The position numbers were made by a program, and so were the translations under genes. A stretch of DNA of 31,407 nucleotides, taken from JAVKSM01 sp039583705. Lineage in GTDB: Bacteria > Actinomycetota > Actinomycetes > Mycobacteriales > Pseudonocardiaceae. The stretch spans positions 1-31,407 of the forward strand of contig JAVKSM010000022.1 of assembly GCA_039583705.1 (NCBI GenBank). The letters are read 5' to 3'. Positions 1 to 6,787 of the stretch are shown piece after piece (positions within the stretch are counted from its first letter, which is position 1; each line of letters starts with the position of its first letter). The notes under the pieces are model-generated. The model saw only the letters and a program-made list of their open reading frames with translations. It was not told the DNA's origin and made no database searches.

Positions 1-458
1 CGGCCGTGCTGGTCGTCAACGCCGGCGGCAACATGTGCGCCGAAGCGTTCGCCGCAGGCTTGCCGGTCGTCGGCTACCGTCCGTTGCCGGGGCACGGCCG
101 GGTCGGCGTGCGAGCCCTCGCCGGGGCCGGCCTGGTCACCGCCGCCGCGACCGGGGCGGAGCTGCGCACCGCCGTGGACGAGCTCCGCCGCCCAGGACCC
201 GGCCGTGAGGAGCAGCTCCGTCGTGCCGCGGCGGTGTTCGTCGACGACCCGGCCGAGGCGCTCATCCGCTGGGCCGCCGCCAACCGGACCGCCCGGACCG
301 CCGCGGGGTCCGCCGCGGGGCCGCCCGTCACCACGGGGTCCTCGCGGCTGGCGTCGGTCAGGGGATCTGAGGTGGTCCAGCCGGGGAGCCCGCTCGCCCC
401 GGCTCGGACGACCCGGCGGTGGCCAGCGGCGAGCGGGAGAGCAGGACGCTACCGGTGA
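1..458 (+). CDS. C-terminal part of a GT28/MurG-like glycosyltransferase (5' end outside window)
   Basis: The frame is open from base 3 with no start of its own, so this is the tail of a longer gene. The visible start, VVNAGGNMCAEAFAAGLPVV followed by a Y-R-P-x-P-G-H-G segment, matches the nucleotide-sugar binding C-terminal half of GT28-type enzymes (MurG and diacylglycerol glucosyl/galactosyltransferase relatives): the NAGG loop, the acidic residue in the C/E-A-x-A-x-G-x-P-V-V helix and the PGHG motif. By family it would move a sugar from a nucleotide donor to a lipid or other acceptor at the inner membrane face; the acceptor cannot be told. The last ~60 residues are low-complexity, rich in Ala, Arg and Pro, and overlap the end of the convergent DMT gene by 101 bp. 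The real protein may therefore have an unusually long, poorly constrained tail. Confidence 0.7.
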   Translation, partial: AVLVVNAGGNMCAEAFAAGLPVVGYRPLPGHGRVGVRALAGAGLVTAAATGAELRTAVDELRRPGPGREEQLRRAAAVFVDDPAEALIRWAAANRTARTAAGSAAGPPVTTGSSRLASVRGSEVVQPGSPLAPARTTRRWPAASGRAGRYR

Positions 459-1254
459 CGATCAGTGCCCCGCCGAGGAGTGTCGGGACCAGCCACAGGC
501 CGGTCCGCAGGTGCTCGTCGAACACCAGCACGCCGTAGAGCGTGCCGGTGAGCGGGTCGCAGGTCGTGATCGGCGGTTGGGCTGCCACCAGGGACCCGGC
601 CTGCAACGCGTTCTGGCTGAGGAAGACGCTGGTGACCCCGGCGATGATCATGCCGTAGAGCTGCCAGGACACCAGTACGGCCGCGATGCCGTCGGGCAGG
701 TGGTCCAGCGCGCCCTTCATCAACGCGGCCGTGAACCCGAACCCCAGGCCGGCCGCCGCGCCGAACAACGCCGCCCGGCGGCCGCCGTCCACCCGGAGGC
801 CGGCGAGCACGAGCGCCACCCCGACGGCGACGCTGACCGTGCACGCCAGCGGCCAGCTCAGGGACCCGACCGGCGGATGACCGCCGTGCGGCGCCGTGGC
901 CGTGACGACCAGCGGCACCCCGCCGCTCACCGCCACCGCGCCGATGACCACGTCCCGGTCGATGCGGGGCCGGAACACCAGGGCGGCGCCAGCGAGGGTC
1001 AGCGGGAGCTCGAGGACCACGATCGGCTGCACCAGGGCCAGGTCCCCGGCGTGCAGCGCGACGGCCTGGAAGAGGAAACCTACGATCAACGCCCCGATGC
1101 CGGCCAGCCAGGTCGGGCGGCGTGCGAGGTCGAGGAGCAGGGCGAGCCGCATCGTCTCCTCGGCCGGGGCCAGCCTGGCCGCCCGGCGTTGCAGGACCGA
1201 GCCCGTGGCGTTGCTCGCCGCGGCGCCCAGCGCGAAGCAGACCGCGGCGATCAC
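358..1254 (-). CDS. DMT-family (NIPA-like/EamA-like) multi-pass membrane transporter
   Basis: 298 residues with about nine hydrophobic spans. Recognisable parts are the opening helix with N-A-T-G-S-V-L-Q-R-R-A-A, the FLFQAVALHAGDLALVQPIV segment around residue 60-80 and the SQNALQAGSLVAAQPPIT segment around residue 215-230. These pseudo-repeated blocks, with L-V-Q-P and a polar Q-N-A, are typical of the NIPA/DMT fold, in which two halves of about five helices are duplicated. Substrate is unknown; eukaryotic NIPA proteins move Mg2+, but bacterial relatives are mostly uncharacterised. The GTG start at 1254 overlaps the stop of the upstream DMT gene as GTGA, so the two are translationally coupled and may form a heterodimer. 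The C-terminal 25 residues are low-complexity (Gly, Pro, Ser). Confidence 0.85.
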   Translation of the reverse strand: MIAAVCFALGAAASNATGSVLQRRAARLAPAEETMRLALLLDLARRPTWLAGIGALIVGFLFQAVALHAGDLALVQPIVVLELPLTLAGAALVFRPRIDRDVVIGAVAVSGGVPLVVTATAPHGGHPPVGSLSWPLACTVSVAVGVALVLAGLRVDGGRRAALFGAAAGLGFGFTAALMKGALDHLPDGIAAVLVSWQLYGMIIAGVTSVFLSQNALQAGSLVAAQPPITTCDPLTGTLYGVLVFDEHLRTGLWLVPTLLGGALIVTGSVLLSRSPLATAGSSEPGRAGSPAGPPQIP

Positions 1255-2213
1255 TGTGGCACCCGGGAGCCGGATCCGCTGCCGGTCAGCATGGGCGACC
1301 TGGTGAGCAGGACCACGCCGCTGAGCATCGCGATCATTCCCGCGGCCTCCAGCGCCAACCAGGTCGGCGCGAGCCGGACCACGTCCCCGAACACTCCGGC
1401 CCCGAGAGCGATCCCGGTCACCGGCTCAGCCACGGTCATCGCGGGCAGGGAGGCCTGCAGCGGGGCGGCTTCGAACGCGCTCTGCGCCAGCAGGAGCCCG
1501 ATGATCGCGACCGCGAACACCCCGTACGGCAGCCACGTCTCGAGCACGCGCGCCAGGCCGCCCCCGCCCAGCACCAACATCAACTGACGGGTGAACCCGT
1601 CCTGCAAGCCGTAGAGCAGTCCCGCCGCCGCGGCGAGCATCGCCGCGTTCACCGTGGCCCGACACCGTCGCGCCACGGTGACCAGCACCGTCGCGATGCC
1701 TGCCACCACACCGACGAACAGCCACTGATACAGCTCACTCACCGGCCCGCGGCCACCGCGGGGCTGGGCGGCGAAGATGAACACCGCGACACCGACGCTG
1801 AGGAGGACCGCGCCGAACCACTCCCACCGCCCGAGCCGCTGCCCCCACACCAGCCGGGCAAGCCCCAGCGCGAAGAGCAGGTTCGTCGTCAACAGCGGTT
1901 CGACCAGCGTGACGTTCACCAGGTTGAGGGCGACCGCGCCCAGCACCTGGCCGCCGATCATCGCACCGACCCCCGCCAGCCAGCCCGGCTTGCCGATCAG
2001 GTCGAGGAACAGTCGGTAGGACAGCGCGTCCTCCGGCGGAGCCTGCTGCGCGGCGTGCTGCTGCAACACGAAGCCCAACCCCAACAGCAGAGCGGCGCCC
2101 AGGACGATCCCTACAGCCACCCGGCTGTCCCAACGGTTGCCCAGCCACCCCTGGTGATCATGCACATCGGGTACCCGCCCCGGCACTCGCCAAGCCCGCG
2201 GCGAACCTGACAC
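1251..2213 (-). CDS. DMT-family (NIPA-like) membrane transporter, first gene of a coupled pair
   Basis: Up to 320 residues. Helix 1 (VAVGIVLGAALLLGLGFVLQ) ends in Q-Q-H-A-A-Q, followed by the GQVLGAVALNLVNVTLVEPL segment and, in the second half, AQSAFEAAPLQASLPAMTVA, i.e. the same architecture as its downstream neighbour and as the gene at 5450-6364. The first ~30 residues of the longest frame are not hydrophobic, and no good ribosome binding site precedes the GTG at 2213. A GTG at 2165 (start V-H-D-H-Q) is equally possible and would give a more usual N-terminus. The gene is divergent from the selenoprotein-like gene, so the ~160-200 bp between them should hold both promoters. Substrate unknown. 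Confidence 0.83.
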   Translation of the reverse strand: MSGSPRAWRVPGRVPDVHDHQGWLGNRWDSRVAVGIVLGAALLLGLGFVLQQHAAQQAPPEDALSYRLFLDLIGKPGWLAGVGAMIGGQVLGAVALNLVNVTLVEPLLTTNLLFALGLARLVWGQRLGRWEWFGAVLLSVGVAVFIFAAQPRGGRGPVSELYQWLFVGVVAGIATVLVTVARRCRATVNAAMLAAAAGLLYGLQDGFTRQLMLVLGGGGLARVLETWLPYGVFAVAIIGLLLAQSAFEAAPLQASLPAMTVAEPVTGIALGAGVFGDVVRLAPTWLALEAAGMIAMLSGVVLLTRSPMLTGSGSGSRVPQ

Positions 2214-2372
2214 CTGGGGCTACCGCGGAGACTCCACGCCAACTCCGGCATATTCCGGCCGGCGGCGGGTAGCCCGGTGTCGTCCTTGATCGGTGACCGG
2301 CGAGAGCCGATGGCTGCAGCCTGGGTGAGCTGTTCCTGCCCGACGGCTCCGCCACGGCGCGCGAGGAGTGTG

Positions 2373-3752
2373 ATGGTGTCCTTATCGCAAGGCTTCGTCT
2401 CCGTCGCGGAGATCCCCGTCGGAAAAGGCCCGGAGGCCATCGTCATCGACCCGGCGACCCGGCGTGCCTTCGTTGCCTGCCCACGCAGCAACAGCTTGGC
2501 CGTCATCGACGTGGACCGTACCGAGATGGTCGGTGAGGTGCCCGTCAACGCCGAACCCATCGCGGTGATGTACGACCCGCTGCGGCGGCGGGCCTTCACC
2601 GCCAACGCCCGGTCGGACGACCTGACCGTGGTCGAGACCGACACCTTGGAGATGATCGGCACCATCGCTGTCGGGGAGTACCCGGCCGGTGGCGGGATTG
2701 ATCCCGCGCGCCGCAAGGTATATGTCGGCAACACCGCCGACGGCACCGTGAGTGTGGTGGATGTCGACCGGCTCACGGTGACCACCACGGTGACGGCGAA
2801 GATGGCGGCGGGCCACGTGGGGATCGATCCGGTCCGTGGCCGCGCCTACTGCGTGAACTTCGGTGACGCCTCGGTGAGCGTGATCGACGGGGACTCCGAC
2901 GTGGTCATCGGTGAGATCGCCGTCGACCACGCGCCCTGCAAGATCGCTGTCGATGCCGGACGGGGGGTCGCCTACGTCACCAACTCCCTGGTGAGCACGA
3001 TTGCCGTCGTCGACCTGGAGCGGTGGGAGGTCACGGACACGATCCCGGTGCACCGGGCTCCGGTCGGCTTGGCGACGGGCCGCGAGGGTGACCGCCTCTA
3101 CGTGGCGAACCGGGGCGCGGGCACCGTCAGCGTCATCGACCGGGCGAGCGCGCGGGAGTGGGGGCGGATCCCGGTCGGCGCCGCGCCGGGGGACGTGGCC
3201 GTGGACCCGGCCACGGGAGCGCTTTTCGTGTCCAACGCCGCCAGCAACTCGGTCACCGTGGTGCGGGACGTTCTGGAGCGGGCGCCGGGCGGGCCACCCA
3301 GCGGCGGTCGGCACCCGCTGATCGGCAGGCCGTTGCCTGACTTCGGGTTGCCGGACATGCGGTCCGGGCAGCTCCGCACGAAGGCCGAATGGATGGGGAA
3401 GCGGTACATCCTCAACTTCTTCGCGAGCTGGTGAGGCCCCTGCAACGCGGAGGCGCCTCTGCTGGAGGAGGTTCGTCGCCGTGCCGGCCGGTTCGGCCTG
3501 GACATCGTCAGCGTGAACGTGTGGGAGCACCAGGACGCCCGCCAGGAGGCCGAGCACTTCTGCGCGGTGCACGGCATCGACGGCACCGTGCTGCTCGACG
3601 AGACCGGCGGGTACGCCGAGCGACTGGGCGTTCGCGGCGTGCCGTTGAACTATCTCGTCGACGCCGGCGGGATCGTCCGTTTCGTGGGGGCGACCACGCC
3701 GCGGGAGATGGAGGAGTGCCTCACCGCGCTGTTCGAAGCGCCGGCCGGATAG
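2373..3752 (+). CDS. YVTN beta-propeller / thioredoxin fusion with in-frame TGA at the CxxC motif: probable selenoprotein
   Basis: Read with the TGA at 3432-3434 as selenocysteine this is a 459-residue protein. Residues ~1-300 are YVTN-type propeller repeats of ~42 residues (V-A-V-D-P-x-x-x-x-x-F-V-x-N, S-V-x-V-I-D; e.g. around 2400, 2520, 2650, 2770, 2900, 3030, 3150). After a short linker comes a TlpA/ResA-like thioredoxin domain: GRPLPDFGLPDMRSGQ, then I-L-N-F-F-A-S-W-U-G-P-C-N-A-E-A-P, with U being residue 354. It continues in the same frame to the cis-Pro loop R-G-V-P-L-N-Y-L-V-D, F-V-G and a C-terminal helix, stopping at 3750. In Cys relatives of the family this residue is the nucleophilic Cys of WCGPC. 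No frameshift, codon bias unchanged after the TGA. Start ATG 2373 (or GTG 2376) follows GAGGAG at 2363-2368. No signal peptide, so a cytosolic redox protein is likely. Alternatives: nonsense mutation or TGC-to-TGA base error. Confidence 0.8.
3447..3462 (+). promoter_or_regulatory. Candidate bacterial SECIS hairpin just 3' of the in-frame TGA
   Basis: GCGGAG (3447-3452) can pair with CTCTGC (3457-3462), one G-T wobble, leaving a GCGC tetraloop whose first base is G. The loop starts 18 nt after the TGA, inside the spacing usual for bacterial SECIS elements read by SelB, and an unpaired G at the top of the loop is a shared feature of those elements. A competing fold, CCTC 3456-3459 with GAGG 3465-3468 and loop TGCTG, places the loop 25 nt after the TGA and also carries a G at its second position. 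The pairing is seen in the sequence; SelB recognition is inference. Confidence 0.45.
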
Positions 3753-3785
3753 CCGGCCGGGTAGCCGGTCCGAGGCCGGGTAGCC
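3745..3785 (+). repeat. Three copies of a 10-bp motif between the selenoprotein-like gene and the MFS gene
   Basis: CCGG(A/G)TAGCC occurs at 3745-3754, 3757-3766 and 3776-3785. The first copy contains the stop codon of the upstream gene. Spacings are 12 and 19 bp. The motif is partly self-complementary (CCGG, GGCC), so it may fold into small hairpins in RNA. Function unknown. Confidence 0.5.
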
Positions 3786-3833
3786 CAGGGGTGTCCGGGG
3801 CCGGGTCGTTTCGTGCACATGGTTGGGGAGTCA

Positions 3834-5441
3834 GTGAGCGTCGTGCGCAGGAGCGGGCTGGACTCGCTCGGGAAGTCCACCCGCCGTGGCGTGCGCGGCC
3901 TGGCCGAGCGCGGCCGGGAGCTGGCCCACCGGGGCAGCGACGCAGTCGGCGGACCGGCGCGGGCGCGGGTGATCCTGGTGCTGGCGGCCGCTCTCGGGCT
4001 CCAGGGGGCGGACTTCGGGACGGTGTCGGCGAACGCGAACGACCTGGAGCGGGCCTTCGGGGTCACCAACACCGGGATCGGGCTGCTGGTGTCGGTCAGC
4101 TCGCTGGCCGCCGCGGTGGGCACGCTCCCGGTGGGGGTGCTCACCGACCGGACGCGGCGAACCCGGCTGCTCGCGCTCAGCGTCATGTTGTGGGCGGTGG
4201 CGATGGTCTTCGCGGGAGCCGCCACGAGCTTCCTGTGGCTGTTGCTCGCGCGGGTGGCGTTGGGGGTGGTCACCGCCACCGCCGGGCCGACGATCGCCTC
4301 GCTGACCGGGGACTTCTTCCCGGCGCGCAGCCGGGCCCGGATGTTGGGCTACATCCTGGCCGGGGAGCTGGTCGGCACCGGGATCGGGTTCGTGGTCTCC
4401 GGTGAGATCGCCGGGCTGGTGGGATGGCGGTTCGCGTTCTGGTGGCTGGTGATCCCCAGCGCGGTACTGGTGCGAGTGATCTCGCGGCTGCCGGAGCCGG
4501 CCCGCGGTGGGCAGAGCCGGCTGCAGCCGGGGCAGACCGACATCCCCGACGAGCGCGAGGTCGCACGCTCTGCCTCCGCGCCGAAGGACCCCGCCTCGAA
4601 GGACCCCGCCTCGAAGGACCCCGCACCGAGGGACCCTGTCCAGACGGACGAGGAGGACGGGCAGCAGCAGCGCTCTGCCGGGCGGATCGCCCAGCGCAAG
4701 CAGATCGAGCCGCAGCGCGAGCTGGTCCTCACCGAGGATCCGACGGACCGCTCCCTGTGGTGGGCGGTGCGTTACGTGCTCCGGATACGCACCAACGTCG
4801 TGATCATCATCGCGTCGGCGTTCGGCTACTTCTACCTCAGCGGACTGGAGTCCTTCGCGTTCATCTACGTCACCCACCACTACGGCATCCCTCAGACGCT
4901 GGCCAGCTTCTTCACCCTGGTGGTGGGGATCGGCGCGCTCACCGGGGTCTGGCTCGGCGGTCGCACCGCGGACCGCCTGCTCGCCCGCGGCTACCTCGGC
5001 TCCCGGGTGCTCCTCCCGGCGGTCTCCCTGCTCGGGGTCGGCGTCGTGTTCGCCCCCGGGATAGTCACCACCTCCATCGGGGTGGCGCTGCCGCTGCTGG
5101 CCCTTGGCGCCGCACTGCTCGGTGCGGCCAACCCCCCGCTGGACGCCGGACGCCTCGACATCATCCACCCCGCGCTGTGGGGCCGGGCCGAAGGCGTGCG
5201 GACCATGCTGCGCTCCCTGGGGCAGGCCGCCGCGCCGACGCTGTTCGGTTGGGTATCGGTGCAGGTGTTCAGCGGTCGCCACGGCTTGGAGTACACCTTC
5301 CTGGTCTTCCTCGTCGTGCTGGTCATCGCCGGGCTGCTCGCGCTGGCCGCCCTGCGCACCTATCCCCGCGACGTGGCCACCGCCGCGGAGTCCTACCGGC
5401 GCTCGGAGCAGCAGCCGGACCAGCCCCGAGCGGCGGATTGA
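3834..5441 (+). CDS. MFS transporter with long repeat-containing central loop
   Basis: About 535 residues, 12 predicted helices in two six-helix halves. The N-half shows helix 1 (VILVLAAALGLQGADFGTV), a G-V-L-T-D-R-T-R-R-T-R signature between helices 2 and 3 (the MFS motif A position) and the S-L-T-G-D-F-F-P-A-R-S-R-A-R loop. The C-half begins near FGYFYLSGLESFAFIYVTHH and again shows G-G-R-T-A-D-R-L. Between the halves lies a charged hydrophilic loop of roughly 90 residues carrying three K-D-P-A-S/P repeats. The N-terminal ~45 residues are basic and amphipathic. GGGGAG at 3825-3830 precedes the GTG at 3834; GTG 3813, ATG 3819 and GTG 3843 are in frame too. The gene lies 81 bp after the selenoprotein-like gene and 8 bp before the next DMT gene, so it probably belongs to the same transcription unit. 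Substrate unknown. Confidence 0.85.
   Translation: MSVVRRSGLDSLGKSTRRGVRGLAERGRELAHRGSDAVGGPARARVILVLAAALGLQGADFGTVSANANDLERAFGVTNTGIGLLVSVSSLAAAVGTLPVGVLTDRTRRTRLLALSVMLWAVAMVFAGAATSFLWLLLARVALGVVTATAGPTIASLTGDFFPARSRARMLGYILAGELVGTGIGFVVSGEIAGLVGWRFAFWWLVIPSAVLVRVISRLPEPARGGQSRLQPGQTDIPDEREVARSASAPKDPASKDPASKDPAPRDPVQTDEEDGQQQRSAGRIAQRKQIEPQRELVLTEDPTDRSLWWAVRYVLRIRTNVVIIIASAFGYFYLSGLESFAFIYVTHHYGIPQTLASFFTLVVGIGALTGVWLGGRTADRLLARGYLGSRVLLPAVSLLGVGVVFAPGIVTTSIGVALPLLALGAALLGAANPPLDAGRLDIIHPALWGRAEGVRTMLRSLGQAAAPTLFGWVSVQVFSGRHGLEYTFLVFLVVLVIAGLLALAALRTYPRDVATAAESYRRSEQQPDQPRAAD
4583..4627 (+). repeat. 15-bp tandem repeat (3 copies) inside the MFS gene
   Basis: GAAGGACCCCGCCTC is repeated at 4583, 4598 and 4613, the last copy with two changed bases. 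It encodes (S/P)KDPA repeats in the cytosolic central loop. The unit is a multiple of three, so copy-number change by slippage would keep the frame. Confidence 0.85.
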
Positions 5442-5449
5442 GGACGGCG

Positions 5450-6364
5450 ATGGGATCAGGCAACGAGGTCGTCGCGGCAGTCGCGGCGCTGGCCGCCGGC
5501 ATGGCTCTGGCTGCCGAAGGGGTGCTGCAACAACGCGCCGCCAGCAGTCGGCCCTCCGACGAGCAGTTCTCGGCCCGGATGCTGCTCGCGCTGGTGCGCA
5601 ACAAGCGGTGGCTGGTCGGGCTGGCTGCCGCGGGGTTGTCCTACGGGTTCCAGGCGGTGGCGCTGGCGTTCGGCCCGCTGGCCCTGGTGCAGCCGCTGAT
5701 CGTGTCCGAACTGCTGTTCGCCGTCCCGATCTCGGCCAAGCTGCGGGGGGTGCGCCTGGGTAGACGGGAGTGGAGCGCGATCCTCACCGTGGTCGCCGGC
5801 CTGGCCGTCGGGATCGTGTCCGCGTTCCCCCGCAAGGGTCACCCCCTGCAGCCCATCTCGCTGTGGGCCTATCCCCTGGGCGGGGTCGCGGTGGTGGCCG
5901 TGGGGTGCGTCCTGATCGGCCGCGCGCTCTCCGGTCCCGCGCGGGCGTCGCTGTTCGCGCTCGCCGGCGCCACGGTGCTGGCGTTGCAGTCGGCGCTCTA
6001 CGACGCCTCGATCACCCTGCTGGAGCGGGACAAGCTCGGCGTCTTCACCCACTGGCAGGCCTACGCGGTGATCGTCGCCAGCCTCGTGGGGATGTACCTG
6101 GTACAGAACGCCTACCAGGCCGGCCCACTGGCCGCGAGCATGCCCGTCATGGACGCCACGCTGCCCACCGTGTCCATCGCCCTGGGCATCGGCCTGTTCA
6201 GCGAGCCGGTGCGGACCAGTGTCTGGGGCCTGGCCGGAGCGTCGCTCGGGCTGATCCTGCTCATCGTCGGCATCGTCACCCTGGACACCTCCGGCGCCGT
6301 GCGGCGCCAACAGGAGATCGAGCAGGAGGAGAAGGACCGGACCGCCGTGGGGGAACCCACGTGA
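5450..6364 (+). CDS. DMT-family (NIPA-like) membrane transporter, third paralogue in the window
   Basis: 304 residues. The layout matches the two minus-strand DMT genes: helix 1 ending E-G-V-L-Q-Q-R-A-A, FQAVALAFGPLALVQPLIV around residue 68-86, VQNAYQAGPLAASMPVMDAT around residue 220-240 and a polar C-terminal tail (R-R-Q-Q-E-I-E-Q-E-E-K-D). The ATG at 5450 is preceded by TGAGGA (5439-5444), which overlaps the MFS stop codon at 5439-5441, so translation is probably coupled to the MFS gene. A read from further upstream in this frame would run through the MFS gene and is an artefact. Likely an integral membrane carrier of unknown substrate. Confidence 0.88.
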   Translation: MGSGNEVVAAVAALAAGMALAAEGVLQQRAASSRPSDEQFSARMLLALVRNKRWLVGLAAAGLSYGFQAVALAFGPLALVQPLIVSELLFAVPISAKLRGVRLGRREWSAILTVVAGLAVGIVSAFPRKGHPLQPISLWAYPLGGVAVVAVGCVLIGRALSGPARASLFALAGATVLALQSALYDASITLLERDKLGVFTHWQAYAVIVASLVGMYLVQNAYQAGPLAASMPVMDATLPTVSIALGIGLFSEPVRTSVWGLAGASLGLILLIVGIVTLDTSGAVRRQQEIEQEEKDRTAVGEPT

Positions 6365-6499
6365 CCCCGGGCACTTTTCGGCACAAGATCCGGTCGCTGG
6401 GCCTTCTCGCCCGAATGCCCGGTGTGGGATGGTCACGAGTGGGAATCTCTGACCGCAGGCCCCACCAACGGGGTCGCGGCGTTGGAAGGTGGTGCGGTC

Positions 6500-6667
6500 A
6501 TGGGGTTGATCCTCGCTCTGCTGGTGGTCTGGGTGGCGCTCGTCGTCGTGGGGTTCGTCGTCAAGGCGTTGGTGTGGCTTGCCATCGTGGGTCTGGTGTT
6601 GTTCGTCGCGACCAGCGTCTTCGGCGCGATCCGCAGCCGCGGCCGCCGCAGGGCCGTCGGACGCTGA
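6500..6667 (+). CDS. Small hydrophobic membrane protein (55 aa)
   Basis: Starts MGLILALLVVWVALVVVGFV, continues K-A-L-V-W-L-A-I-V-G-L-V-L-F-V-A-T-S-V-F-G and ends with a basic tail (S-R-G-R-R-R-A-V-G-R). It thus has two closely spaced or one long membrane span with a positive cytosolic end. It resembles the short hydrophobic proteins common in actinomycetes, for which no function is established. ATG 6500 was chosen because everything upstream in the frame is non-hydrophobic; GGAAGG at 6484-6489 lies 10 nt before it. It stands 135 bp after the DMT gene and about 120 bp before the AI-2E-type gene. Confidence 0.6.
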   Translation: MGLILALLVVWVALVVVGFVVKALVWLAIVGLVLFVATSVFGAIRSRGRRRAVGR

Positions 6668-6787
6668 CTCACCTGGCTGTCGGGGGAGAGCCGGCGGCGT
6701 GGAGCGAGGACGATGGGCGATGCGGTAGACCCGGTGCGGTCACCGCCACCAGTCGACCATGCCCGACCTGCTGACCGGGAGGATTCC

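Noticed and set aside
3432..3434. Reading the TGA as the true end of the propeller gene, with a separate small gene from 3513
   Set aside because: The stop would cut a thioredoxin domain in the middle of its active site, and the downstream piece would start in the middle of the fold with no ribosome binding site. Both halves are in one frame.
3831..5282. 483-residue open frame on the minus strand opposite the MFS gene
   Set aside because: Composition (Arg, Gly, Gln, His) is that of a GC shadow; the plus strand encodes a clear 12-helix transporter.
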